The translations under genes were made by a program, and so were the position numbers. The notes below the pieces were generated by a model that ran no database searches, had not been told where the DNA came from, and was given only the letters and a program-made list of their open reading frames with translations. A stretch of 64,000 nt of DNA from Nonomuraea pusilla (GTDB lineage: Bacteria > Actinomycetota > Actinomycetes > Streptosporangiales > Streptosporangiaceae): assembly GCF_900109355.1 (NCBI RefSeq), contig NZ_FOBF01000012.1:62001-126000 (forward strand). Direction: 5' to 3'. Position 1 is the first letter of the stretch. Each line of letters opens with the position of its first letter. Below are positions 18,530 through 27,128 of the stretch, in pieces.

Positions 18530-20338
18530 ATGGACAACGCCTTCCAAGTCGACCTGCGCGGCGTGGTCGACCTGCTCAGCCGCCACCTGTACTCCAGCCC
18601 GCGCGTCTACGTGCGCGAGCTGCTCCAGAACGCGACCGACGCGATCACCGCGCGCCGGGCCGCCGAGCCCGGCGCGCCCGCCGCGGTGACCGTCACCGTG
18701 ACCGACCCCGGCGGCGACGCCCGGGGCGGCGGCCTCGTCAGCGTCAGCGACACCGGCATCGGCCTGACCGAGCACGAGGTCCACGTCCTGCTGGCCACCA
18801 TCGGCCGCTCGTCCAAGCGCGACGAGCTGGGCTTCTCCCGCCACGAGTTCCTCGGCCAGTTCGGCATCGGCCTGCTGTCGGGCTTCCTCGTCGCCGACGA
18901 GATCACCGTCGAGACCAGGTCCGCCCGCGGCGGGCCCACCATCCGGTGGACCGGCACGTCCGACGGCCGCTACCGGGTCGAGCCCGCAGCGACGGAATGG
19001 GCCGAGCCCGGCACCACCGTCACCCTGAGGGCCCGCCCCGACGCCGCCGAGTGGGTGACCGGGCGCACCGTCACCGAGCTGGCCCGGCTGTACGGCGCCC
19101 TGCTGCCGTTCGAGGTGACCGTCAACGGCCGCGGCGTCACGCTCGACGGGCCGCCGTGGCTGGCCGGGCACGCCTCGCCCGCCGCCAGGCGCTCCGCGCT
19201 GCGCGCCTACGGCGAGGAGCAGTTCGGCTTCGTCCCGCTCGACGTCGTCGACCTCGCCGTGCCCGAGGCCGGGCTCACCGGCGTCGCCTGCATCCTGCCC
19301 GCCCCCGCCAACCCCGCCGTCCGCGGCGCGCACCGCGTCTACCTCAAGCGCATGCTCCTCAGCGACAGCGCCGACGGCCTGCTGCCCGACTGGGCGTTCT
19401 TCGCCCGCTGCGTCGTCGACGCCACCGAGCTGCGCCCCACCGCCGGCCGCGAGGCGCTGTACGACGACGACCTGCTCGCGCACACCCGCGACGAGCTGGG
19501 CCGTCAGCTGCGCGACTGGCTCGTCCGCCTCGCCGAGACCGAGCCGGAACGCCTGCGGGCCTTCCTCGCCCTGCACCACCTCGGCGTCAAGGCGCTCGCG
19601 CTGCACGACGACGACCTGCTCAGGCTCGTCGACCGGCGGCTCGAGTTCGAGACCAGCGCGGGCCCGATGACCCTGGCCGCGTTCAGGGCCGTCCACCCGC
19701 AGGGCCGCTACACCACCAGCGTCGACGAGTTCCGCCAGCTCGCCGCCGTCTCCGCCGCGCAGGGCGTCGGCCTGGTCAACGCCGGCTACGTCCACGACGC
19801 CGAGATCCTCGCCGCGCTGCCCAGGATCGACCCCGCCGCCCGGCTCGACCGGCTCGACCCGGGCGAGCTGGCCACCCGCCTCGGGCCCGCCGACCCGGAC
19901 GCCGAGCTGCGCGCCCGCCCCTTCCTCGCCGCCGCGGCCCGCGCGCTCGACCCGCTCGGCTGCCAGGTGGTGCTGCGCGACTTCGACCCTGCCGCGCTGC
20001 CCGCCCTCTACCTGACCAGCCGCGCCGCCCGCCACCACGCCGAGCTGCGCGACGCCCGCGACGCCGGCGACGAGCTGTGGGCCGACGTGCTCGGCGCCCT
20101 GGAGCGCTCGGTCGCCGCCGACCGGCCCAGCCTCGTGCTCAACCACCGCAACCCGCTCGTCTGGCGCGTCACCGGCCTGCCCGACCTGTCGCTCGCCGCC
20201 ACCGCCGTCGAGGCGCTGTACGGCATGGCCCTGCTGCACGGCCACCACCCGCTGCGGCCCGCCGACACGGCCGCGCTCAACCGCTCGTTCCTCGGCCTGC
20301 TCGACTGGGCCGTCCAGGGAGGCCACGGCCGTGACTGA
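18530..20338 (+). CDS. HSP90-family ATPase (actinobacterial HtpG-like paralogue)
   Basis: A 602-residue GHKL ATPase. ELLQNATDAI (N-box, about residues 28-37), VSDTGIGLTEHEV (G1 box, about 72-84) and GQFGIGLLSGF (about 106-116) form the ATP site. The middle domain with its HRVYLKRM and ELRPTAGREALYDD segments is HSP90-like. It is a little shorter than canonical HtpG and lacks an MEEVD tail. ATG at 18530 preferred (MDNAFQVDLRG), with GGGTGG upstream; an in-frame GTG lies three codons earlier. The stop overlaps the next gene by 8 nt, so a dedicated partner is likely. Confidence 0.88.
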   Translation: MDNAFQVDLRGVVDLLSRHLYSSPRVYVRELLQNATDAITARRAAEPGAPAAVTVTVTDPGGDARGGGLVSVSDTGIGLTEHEVHVLLATIGRSSKRDELGFSRHEFLGQFGIGLLSGFLVADEITVETRSARGGPTIRWTGTSDGRYRVEPAATEWAEPGTTVTLRARPDAAEWVTGRTVTELARLYGALLPFEVTVNGRGVTLDGPPWLAGHASPAARRSALRAYGEEQFGFVPLDVVDLAVPEAGLTGVACILPAPANPAVRGAHRVYLKRMLLSDSADGLLPDWAFFARCVVDATELRPTAGREALYDDDLLAHTRDELGRQLRDWLVRLAETEPERLRAFLALHHLGVKALALHDDDLLRLVDRRLEFETSAGPMTLAAFRAVHPQGRYTTSVDEFRQLAAVSAAQGVGLVNAGYVHDAEILAALPRIDPAARLDRLDPGELATRLGPADPDAELRARPFLAAAARALDPLGCQVVLRDFDPAALPALYLTSRAARHHAELRDARDAGDELWADVLGALERSVAADRPSLVLNHRNPLVWRVTGLPDLSLAATAVEALYGMALLHGHHPLRPADTAALNRSFLGLLDWAVQGGHGRD

Positions 20339-21434
20339 GGCGTACCAGGTGTACCGGATGCTCGCCGACGCGTGGGACCTGCCGTACGGCGAGGCCAGGA
20401 CGGTCCTGCTCGAAGGGGCGCTGCGCGCCGCCGAGGACCTCCGCGACCCGAAGCTCGTCATCCAGGCGCGGCTCGACCTCACCAGGGCCTACCAGCACGG
20501 CGGCGAGCCGGTGAAGGCGTTCGCCACGTTCACGCGCAACCTCGCCGCGTACGACGCCGAGCCGGGCTCGTTCGAGGAGCGGCAGGTCAGGGGCCTGCTC
20601 TGGCAGTTCAAATGGATCATGGGCAGCATCCGGCGGTTCCCCGAGATCCCGCTGCGGCGCGCCCTCGACGCGCTCGACGACATGGAACGCCGCTACCGCC
20701 AGGCCGGTGGCCTCCTGCACGCCGTGTACGCCGCCCGCTGCGGCATGGCCAGGCACCTCGGCGACGACGAGGGCCTCGCCGAGTGGTTCCACCGCTGGCA
20801 CGTCCAGCCGCGCGACGACCTGTCCGACTGCCAGGCGTGCGACATCGGCGCGCGCGCGTCCGCCCTGGCCTGCCTCGGCCGCGACGAGGAGGCGGTGGCG
20901 CTGGCCGCGCCGGTCGTGTCCGGCACGTTCACCTGCTCCTCCCAGCCGCAGGGCATCCTCACCGCCATGCTGCCGATCTACCTCAGGACCTCCCGGCCCG
21001 AGGAGGCCGCCGAGGCCCACAGGAAGGCGTACCGGCTGTGCCAGGGCGACCTCGCCTCCCTCGACGACCTCGGCGAGCACCTGGCGTTCTGCGCCCGCAC
21101 CGGGAACGAGGCGCGCGGCCTGGAGATCCTCCAGCGCGAGCTGCCCCTGCTCGACCGGCCGCCGTCGCCCGGCCACGCCCAGCCGTTCATGGTGGGGGCG
21201 GCGCTCGTGCTGCGCCGCCTGGAGGAGACCGGGCACGGCGGCCTGACGGTCCTGCGGGGCGGGCGCGAGGTGCCGGTGCCGGAGCTGCGCGCGGCGATGG
21301 AGGCGGGCGCCAGGGAGATCGCGGCCAGGTTCGACGCCCGCAACGGCACCGACGTCCACACCCGCCGCCTGGAGGCCGACCTGGCGGCCCCGCCCATGAC
21401 GCGGCCCCTGCCCCTGCTGCCCGGCGACGCCTGA
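20331..21434 (+). CDS. TPR-like helical-repeat protein paired with HSP90-like ATPase
   Basis: A 367-residue soluble protein made almost entirely of paired helices, with spacing like degenerate tetratricopeptide repeats (for example ARLDLTRAYQHGGEPVKAFATFTRNLAAYD and LACLGRDEEAVALAAPVVSGTF). No signal peptide or catalytic motif. GTG start at 20331 inside the end of the HSP90-like gene (8-nt overlap). Eukaryotic HSP90 works with TPR co-chaperones, so a co-chaperone or client-adaptor role is a reasonable inference, not shown. The stop codon lies at the first unit of a tandem repeat array. Confidence 0.75.
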   Translation: MTEAYQVYRMLADAWDLPYGEARTVLLEGALRAAEDLRDPKLVIQARLDLTRAYQHGGEPVKAFATFTRNLAAYDAEPGSFEERQVRGLLWQFKWIMGSIRRFPEIPLRRALDALDDMERRYRQAGGLLHAVYAARCGMARHLGDDEGLAEWFHRWHVQPRDDLSDCQACDIGARASALACLGRDEEAVALAAPVVSGTFTCSSQPQGILTAMLPIYLRTSRPEEAAEAHRKAYRLCQGDLASLDDLGEHLAFCARTGNEARGLEILQRELPLLDRPPSPGHAQPFMVGAALVLRRLEETGHGGLTVLRGGREVPVPELRAAMEAGAREIAARFDARNGTDVHTRRLEADLAAPPMTRPLPLLPGDA

Positions 21435-21640
21435 CCCGGCAGAAGAGGCCGCCCCTCCCTCTCGGGGTCGCGGCGTGACCGGCCGGGAGGGACCGCTTCT
21501 CCCTCTGGGGGGCGCGGCGTGACCGGCCGGGAGGGACCGTTTCTCCCTCTCGGGTCGCGGCGTGAGCGGTCGAAAGGGACCTCCCCTCCACTTCGCGTCG
21601 CGGCGTGACCAGGGCGGAGGGGGAGAGGAGGACCGACGTT
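21432..21640. repeat. 43-44 bp tandem repeat array starting at the stop codon of the TPR-like gene
   Basis: Five units begin with TGACC at 21432, 21476, 21520, 21563 and 21606 (spacings 44, 44, 43, 43). The first unit contains the stop codon of the upstream gene; the last is degenerate. Inner units carry GAGGGA ... TCCCTC arms that can pair into short stems, so transcripts would contain a row of hairpins. It may serve as a terminator array. No ORF of interest lies in it. Confidence 0.75.
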
Positions 21641-21684
21641 GTTCATCCGTCCTTGACTCGGCTGTCACGGCAGGGTCAGCGCGG
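21641..21684 (+). promoter_or_regulatory. PHO box (four contiguous 11-nt direct repeat units) upstream of phoD
   Basis: Four adjoining 11-nt units start at 21641, 21652, 21663 and 21674. The first, GTTCATCCGTC, matches the Streptomyces PhoP consensus unit well. The others keep a TSA at positions 3-5 and GC-rich ends (CTTGACTCGGC, TGTCACGGCAG, GGTCAGCGCGG). The box ends 18 nt before the phosphatase GTG. Family knowledge: PhoP activates phoD genes under phosphate limitation. Confidence 0.6.
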
Positions 21685-21702
21685 CGGGACATACCTGGTG
21701 GC

Positions 21703-23253
21703 GTGGACCGCAGATCCTTCCTCGCGGCTTCGGCCGCCACCCTGCTCACCCCGCGCACCACCAGAACCCTCGCGACCGACCCCTTCACCCTGGGCGTGGC
21801 CTCCGGCGACCCGTCCGCCGACGGCTTCGTCCTGTGGACGCGCCTGGCCGCCGACCCGCTGAGCGGCGACGGGCGCGGCGGCATGCCGTCGCGCGACGTG
21901 GACGTGGAGTGGCAGGTCGCCGCCGACGAGCGCTTCTCGACCGTCGTCAGGTCCGGCACCGCCGCCGCCCGGCCCGGGGCGGCGCACAGCGTCCACGTCG
22001 AGGTCGCCGGGCTCGAACCCGGCCGCGACTACTTCTACCGGTTCAGGAGCGAGGGCAGGGTGTCCCCGGCCGGGCGCACCAGGACGGCGTCCGCGGGCGA
22101 GGCGCCGCTGACGTTCGCGGTGGCCGCCTGCGCCCACTACGAGCACGGCTACTACGGCGCCTACCGCCGCCTCGCCGAGCAGGAGCCGGAGCTGGTCGTC
22201 TTCCTCGGCGACTACATGTACGAGTACGCCCCCAGCGGCTACACCGCCCTGGCCGGCCGGGTCCGCACCCACAGCCCCGGCAAGTGCGAGACGCTGGCCG
22301 ACTACCGGCTGCGGCACGCCCAGTACAAGAGCGACCCCGACCTGCAGGCCGCGCACGCGGTCGCGCCGTGGCTGGCGGCGTTCGACGACCACGAGATCGA
22401 GAACAACTGGGCGGGCGACGTCTCCAGCACCGGCGCCGCCGGGTTCACCCGCCGCAGGGCCGACGCCTTCCGCGCCTACTACGAGAACATGCCGCTGCGG
22501 CGCGGCAGCCTCCAGGGCGCCGTCCTGCGGGTGAACCGGCGCGTCTCCTGGGGGACGCTCGCCCGCTTCCACCTGCTCGACACCCGGCAGTTCCGCGACG
22601 ACCAGGCGTGCCTCGACGGCGTGCGGGCCGGTTGCGACGAACGGCTGGACGCGCGGCGCACCCTGCTCGGCGCCGGCCAGTGGCGCTGGCTGGAGGAGGG
22701 GCTGCGCGGCTCCGGCACCCGGTGGAACCTGCTCGGCCAGCAGATCATGATGGCGCAGCGCGACTACAAGGTCGGCCCGGGTCGTGAGGTGAACCTCGAC
22801 TCGTGGGACGGCTACGCCGCCGAGCGGACGCGGCTGCTCGGGTCGCTCGCGGGCACGTCCAACCCGGTCGTGCTCACCGGCGACGCGCACATGCACCACC
22901 TGGCCGAGCTGAAGACCGACTTCGACGACCCGGACGCGCCGGTGGTGGCCAGGGAACTCGTCACCACGTCCATCGCCAGCGACGGCGACGGCTACCGCGA
23001 CAGGACGTGGATCGCCGAGGCGCTCCAGGAGAACCCGCACATCTCCTTCATCGACCAGCGGCGCGGCTACCTCATGGCCAGGTTGACCCGCGACGAGCTG
23101 TCGGTCGACTTCCGCACTCTCGACTACATCTCCCGCAAGGGCGCCCCGGCGAGGACCGCGCACCGCGTGACCATCCCGGCCTCCGAGCGGCCGCCGTCGC
23201 AGGCGGCCCGGGACGCCGCCGCGGCCCACGCGGGCCCGCCCGGCCGCGACTGA
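21703..23253 (+). CDS. phoD: Alkaline phosphatase D (PhoD), Tat-exported phosphodiesterase/phosphomonoesterase
   Basis: A 516-residue PhoD-family enzyme. The GTG start at 21703 gives MDRRSFLAASAATLL, a twin-arginine signal peptide. Metal-site segments follow the PhoD plan: FLGDYMYEYAP near residue 167, AFDDHEIENNWAGD near 226 and TGDAHMHHLAELK near 392. The enzyme uses Fe/Ca and releases phosphate from organic esters and teichoic-acid-like polymers outside the cell. A PHO box just upstream agrees with phosphate control. Its 3' end is duplicated in a 36-bp tandem repeat that includes the stop codon. Confidence 0.92.
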   Translation: MDRRSFLAASAATLLTPRTTRTLATDPFTLGVASGDPSADGFVLWTRLAADPLSGDGRGGMPSRDVDVEWQVAADERFSTVVRSGTAAARPGAAHSVHVEVAGLEPGRDYFYRFRSEGRVSPAGRTRTASAGEAPLTFAVAACAHYEHGYYGAYRRLAEQEPELVVFLGDYMYEYAPSGYTALAGRVRTHSPGKCETLADYRLRHAQYKSDPDLQAAHAVAPWLAAFDDHEIENNWAGDVSSTGAAGFTRRRADAFRAYYENMPLRRGSLQGAVLRVNRRVSWGTLARFHLLDTRQFRDDQACLDGVRAGCDERLDARRTLLGAGQWRWLEEGLRGSGTRWNLLGQQIMMAQRDYKVGPGREVNLDSWDGYAAERTRLLGSLAGTSNPVVLTGDAHMHHLAELKTDFDDPDAPVVARELVTTSIASDGDGYRDRTWIAEALQENPHISFIDQRRGYLMARLTRDELSVDFRTLDYISRKGAPARTAHRVTIPASERPPSQAARDAAAAHAGPPGRD

Positions 23254-23312
23254 CCATCTTGCCCTCTCCGGCCGTCCGGCCGCGACTGACCGTCTTGCCC
23301 TCTCCGGCCGTC
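23241..23312. repeat. 36-bp tandem duplication spanning the phoD stop codon
   Basis: Two adjoining 36-nt copies (23241-23276 and 23277-23312) differ at one base. The phoD TGA is in copy 1. The unit shares the TGACC ... CCCTCTC ... CGCGAC layout with the array at 21432-21640, so both may derive from the same repeat family. The rest of the interval to 23459 holds no gene that I can see. Confidence 0.8.
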
Positions 23313-23459
23313 CGGCTGGGCAGGCGCGTCACCGCTTCGGGTGGCCCCGGTACACGCGCCGCCTGTTCAGCCGCGCGGGCACGCCGCCTCCCCGTCCCGT
23401 CCGGGGCGCGGGTTCCCCGGTTCGCTGGGAGGAAGCTGAAAGCGGGCTGCGGATTCGCT

Positions 23460-25091
23460 TCAGGCCCCCGGCCAGCTCGGGTCAGGGAACTCGCCGGAGG
23501 CCCCGCCGGAGATCACCACCTGGTCGCGCTCGCCCAGCCCGGACACCACCTCGACGTACTGGTCGCCGCGCACCCCGGTCTTGACGGTCCTCGCCGCGTC
23601 CCTCCCGCCCGACCGCACGGTCACGACGGAGGTGCCGTCGGGGCGGCTGCGCACCGCCGACGCCGGGACGTACAGGGCGTCCTCGGAGGTCCCCGTCGTC
23701 ACGGTGACCGAGGCGGACTGGCCGAGCATGAGCCCGGCGGGCGGGTCGTCGAACGAGACCGTCACCGCGTACCGGACGAGCCTGCCGTCCACGGTCGCGG
23801 TCGGCGCGATGTGGGTGACGGCGCCCTCGTACGTCTCGCCAGGACGGGTGGCCAGGGTGACGCGGGCCCGCTGGCCGAGCTTGAGCCGGTTCACGTCCGA
23901 CTCGGTGACCATGGCCTCGACCTGCAGCTCGTCGAGGTCGCCCAGGCTGATGAACGTGCTGCTCCCCGCCGCGTCGCCGGGGGAGCCGGCGACCGACAGC
24001 ACGGTCCCGGCGACGGGGGCGACGATCCTGGTCGCCCGGACGGCGTCGGCCGCCTCCTCCAGCGCCGCCTCGGCGCGGTCGACGTCCGCCTCGGCCTGCT
24101 CCTTGCTCGTGCCGCCCGCGCCGCAGGCGCCGCCGTTCCCGGACGTGCCCGGCGTGGCGTCCGTGCCCGGCCGGCCGGAGGTTCCGCCGTTCTTCCTGCC
24201 GCCGGGCCCGGTGCTCGGCCCGGTGCTCGGCCTGGTGCTCGGCCCGGTGCTCGGCCTGGTGCTCGGGCCGGTGCTCGGGCCGGTGGTGGGCCGTCCGCTC
24301 GGCGGGCGCGTCCCCGTGGGGGACGGGGAGGCCGACGGGGCGGGGGACGGCGCCCCGGACTCCCGCGCGCCGCCTCCGGGGACGTCACCGGGCGCGCCGT
24401 CGCCGGGCGTGCCCCCCGGCTCCCCACCGCCTGAGGCGCCGCCCCCAGGGGTTGCGCCGCCGCCCGGAGGGGCGGTGACGGTCGAGGTGGCCCTGGCCGT
24501 GGCGGTGGCCGTGGTGGTGACGGTCGCGGTGACGGTGGCGGTGGCCGTCGCGGTGACGGTCGCCGTGGCGGTCACCGTGACCGTGGCGGTGGCCTCAGGT
24601 GCGGGCTGCGGCTGCGTGGGAGCCGCACCGGCGTCCCGCGTCGCCGGCGGCGACGCTGCTCCCTGCGGCGGGCCGGACGGGCCGAGGGCGCCCCCGGCTC
24701 CCGGCGCGGCGGGTGACGACGGCGTGCAGGTGGCCGACGAGGCGTCGGTGAGGGCTTCCTCGGCGGCGGCCAGGTCCGCCTTCGCGGCGGCGTGGCCCTC
24801 GCGGGCGGTGCGGCTGTCGATCCTGGCCAGCACCTGCCCCTTGCGTACCCTGGCCCCGGCCTTGACGTACACCTTGGTCACCGTGCCCGGCGCGCCGAAG
24901 GCCAGGTCCCTGCGGGAGCCGTCCACGGTGCTGCCCGCCGCCGTCACCGAGGCCGTGACCAGGCCGCGCCGCGCGGCGGCCAGCCGTACCTGGACGGCGG
25001 GCGGGGCGTCGTCCCCGAGCGCGAGCGCCAGGCCGCCTCCGGCGGCGAGCACGGCGAGGGCGAGCCCGCCCAGCGCGAAAGTCCGTCTCAT
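23460..25091 (-). CDS. HlyD/RND-type efflux adaptor (membrane fusion protein) with long low-complexity insert
   Basis: A 543-residue protein with an N-terminal membrane anchor (residues 4-25) and a periplasmic-adaptor-like fold: a lipoyl half-motif FGAPGTVTKVYVKAGARVRKGQVLARID near 65-92, a second half IVAPVAGTVLSVAGSPGDA near 365, and beta-barrel domains to the end (LKLGQRARVTLATRPGETYEG). Between the lipoyl halves sit about 190 residues of low complexity: alternating Thr-Ala/Val (about 170-210), Gly/Pro, then GPST/RPST repeats. A normal hairpin would be much shorter and helical. Divergent from the operon at 25240, which encodes its own adaptor. Confidence 0.82.
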   Translation of the reverse strand: MRRTFALGGLALAVLAAGGGLALALGDDAPPAVQVRLAAARRGLVTASVTAAGSTVDGSRRDLAFGAPGTVTKVYVKAGARVRKGQVLARIDSRTAREGHAAAKADLAAAEEALTDASSATCTPSSPAAPGAGGALGPSGPPQGAASPPATRDAGAAPTQPQPAPEATATVTVTATATVTATATATVTATVTTTATATARATSTVTAPPGGGATPGGGASGGGEPGGTPGDGAPGDVPGGGARESGAPSPAPSASPSPTGTRPPSGRPTTGPSTGPSTRPSTGPSTRPSTGPSTGPGGRKNGGTSGRPGTDATPGTSGNGGACGAGGTSKEQAEADVDRAEAALEEAADAVRATRIVAPVAGTVLSVAGSPGDAAGSSTFISLGDLDELQVEAMVTESDVNRLKLGQRARVTLATRPGETYEGAVTHIAPTATVDGRLVRYAVTVSFDDPPAGLMLGQSASVTVTTGTSEDALYVPASAVRSRPDGTSVVTVRSGGRDAARTVKTGVRGDQYVEVVSGLGERDQVVISGGASGEFPDPSWPGA

Positions 25092-25178
25092 GGCGTTCCA
25101 TCATGGCCGCGCAGGTTCACGCGGGCCTGCGAGCGGGCTCAGAGTTCCCCGGGAGCGCCGGGACGCCCGCCGCCGTTG

Positions 25179-25200
25179 TCAGCGAACCTTCAGCTCGCTC
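25179..25200. promoter_or_regulatory. Candidate OmpR-type direct repeat between divergent adaptor genes
   Basis: TCAGC occurs at 25179 and 25190, exactly 11 nt apart, within the 148-nt divergent intergenic region. Two units at 11-nt spacing are the usual layout for OmpR/PhoB-family regulators, and such a regulator is encoded in the downstream operon (28890-29582). The short match makes this weak. Confidence 0.25.
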
Positions 25201-25239
25201 GCGGCTGCGGCGCAGGCTCGTGTGCAAGGGTCACCGGCT

Positions 25240-26400
25240 GTGAAGGTGTCGACGAGGCGCAGAGCGCTGATGACCAACGGAGCGCTGACGGTGCTCCTGC
25301 TGGGCGGTGCCGTGCTCGCCTACGCCCAGCTCGGCACGGACCCGGCCGCGGGCGACGTGACCGTCAGGACGGTGACCGCGGGACGCGGCACGGTGGTGGC
25401 GGCGGTGTCCGCCTCCGGCGCGGTGGAGAGCGCGCGGAGCAGGTCGCTGTCGTTCGGGGTGAGCGGCACGGTCGAGCGCGTGTACGTCAAGGCCGGGGAC
25501 AAGGTCGCCAAGGGCGACATCCTGGCGACGCTGGACGACGCCGTCGCGCGGGAGAACCTGTCGGCCGCGAAGGCCGCCTACGACGGCGCGGCCGAGGACG
25601 GCACGTCCACCGCGAAGCTCTACGCCGCCTACGTCAAGGCACGCAACGCCTACAGGGAGGCCAGGCGGGCCGTCGCGGCGACCGTGCTGAAGGCGCCGTT
25701 CGCGGGCACGGTCACGGCCGTGAACGGGGCGGTCGGCGGGTCGGCGTCGGGGACGTCCTCGGGCTCGGCGTCGGCGGGGTCCGGAGGTTCCGGAGGTTCC
25801 GGGGGAGCCGGGGGGACGGCGTCAGCGGCGTCGCAGACCTCCGGCCAGGGGTCCGGCTTCGTCGAGCTGGCCGACCCCGCGAAGCTGCGGATCGTCGGCT
25901 CGTTCACCGAGTCGGACGTCGCCAGGCTGAAGAAGGGCCAGACGGCCGCGATCACGTTCGACGCCCTGCCCGGCGTGACCGCCGCCGGGAAGGTCACCCA
26001 GATCCAGCCGGTCGCGGCCACCAGCGACAACGTCGTGCAGTACCCGGTCACCGTGACGTTCGCGAAGGCGCCCGCGCAGGTGCGGCTGGGCCAGACCGCC
26101 ACGGTGGAGGTGGAGGTCGGCCGGGCCGAGAACGTGGTCACGGTGCCGTCCACGGCGGTGTCCACGAGCGGCGGCCAGACGACGGTGACGCTGCTGAGGG
26201 ACGGCCGCCAGGTCAGGACGCCGGTCGAGGTCGGCGTGCGGGGCGGCGCGCTCACCGAGATCACGTCGGGCGTGTCGGAGGGCGACCTGATCGTGCCCCC
26301 CGCCACGGCGACGACGGGCACCATGGGCAACGGCCCGCGCCAGGGCGGTTTCGGCGGCGGCGGCTTCCCCGGCGGCGGCATGCCGGGAGGCGGGCGATGA
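25240..26400 (+). CDS. HlyD/RND-type efflux adaptor of MacB-like exporter
   Basis: A 386-residue adaptor. Its N-terminal membrane anchor (about residues 12-30) is followed by lipoyl half-motif GVSGTVERVYVKAGDKVAKGDILATLDD (about 80-107), a very short hairpin, the second half TVLKAPFAGTVTAVNGAVGG, a Gly/Ser-rich loop, and beta-barrel/membrane-proximal domains. The tail is Gly-rich (GGFGGGGFPGGGMPGGG). GTG start at 25240 with AAGGG 9 nt upstream. The TGA overlaps the ATG of the ABC ATPase. It links the MacB-type transporter to export across or away from the envelope. Confidence 0.85.
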   Translation: MKVSTRRRALMTNGALTVLLLGGAVLAYAQLGTDPAAGDVTVRTVTAGRGTVVAAVSASGAVESARSRSLSFGVSGTVERVYVKAGDKVAKGDILATLDDAVARENLSAAKAAYDGAAEDGTSTAKLYAAYVKARNAYREARRAVAATVLKAPFAGTVTAVNGAVGGSASGTSSGSASAGSGGSGGSGGAGGTASAASQTSGQGSGFVELADPAKLRIVGSFTESDVARLKKGQTAAITFDALPGVTAAGKVTQIQPVAATSDNVVQYPVTVTFAKAPAQVRLGQTATVEVEVGRAENVVTVPSTAVSTSGGQTTVTLLRDGRQVRTPVEVGVRGGALTEITSGVSEGDLIVPPATATTGTMGNGPRQGGFGGGGFPGGGMPGGGR

Positions 26401-27128
26401 CGGCCCCCGTCCTGCAGGTGAAGGACCTCGTCAAGGAGTACGGCGAGGGCGACGCGAAGGTGCGCGCGCTGCGCGGCGTCTCGCTGGAGGTGGAGCGCGG
26501 CGACTATGTGGCCGTCATGGGCGCGTCCGGCTCAGGCAAGTCCACGCTCATGAACATCCTGGGCTGCCTGGACGTCCCCACCTCCGGCCGGTACCTGATC
26601 GACGGCGCGGACGTCGGCAGCCTGGACGAGCACCGGCTCGCGGTCCTGCGCAACCGCAGGGTGGGGTTCGTCTTCCAGTCGTTCAACCTGATCCCGCGCA
26701 TGAGCGCGCTGGCCAACGTGGAGCTGCCGCTCGTCTACGGCGGCGTCGGCCAGGCGGAGCGCCGCGCCCGCGCGCTGGAGGCGCTGGAGCGGGTCGGCCT
26801 GGCCGAGCGCGTCCACCACGAGCCGAACCAGCTCTCGGGCGGCCAGCAGCAGCGGGTCGCGGTGGCCAGGGCACTGGTGACGGCGCCGGCGCTGCTGCTC
26901 GCGGACGAGCCCACCGGCAACCTCGACACCGCCTCCACCAGGGACGTGCTGCGCATCCTGGACGAGCTGAGCGAGTCAGGACGCACGATCGTCCTCATCA
27001 CGCACGAGGACGACGTCGCCGCGCACGCCAAGCGGGTGATCAGGCTGGTGGACGGCGAGATCGTCGAGGACCGCCGCCAGGCGCCGGTGGGCGGGCCGCC
27101 GCCCCGGCGGACGGGGGCGGCCAGGTGA
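26397..27128 (+). CDS. MacB/LolD-type ABC transporter ATPase
   Basis: A 243-residue ATPase with Walker A GASGSGKST at about residue 43, Q-loop FVFQSFNLIPRMSALANVELPL, signature LSGGQQQRVAVARAL and Walker B LLLADEPTGNLD, with the H-loop in LITHEDDVAAHA. This set is typical for MacB/LolD/FtsE-like exporters. ATG at 26397 overlaps the adaptor stop (ATGA); its own stop overlaps the permease GTG. Confidence 0.93.
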   Translation: MTAPVLQVKDLVKEYGEGDAKVRALRGVSLEVERGDYVAVMGASGSGKSTLMNILGCLDVPTSGRYLIDGADVGSLDEHRLAVLRNRRVGFVFQSFNLIPRMSALANVELPLVYGGVGQAERRARALEALERVGLAERVHHEPNQLSGGQQQRVAVARALVTAPALLLADEPTGNLDTASTRDVLRILDELSESGRTIVLITHEDDVAAHAKRVIRLVDGEIVEDRRQAPVGGPPPRRTGAAR

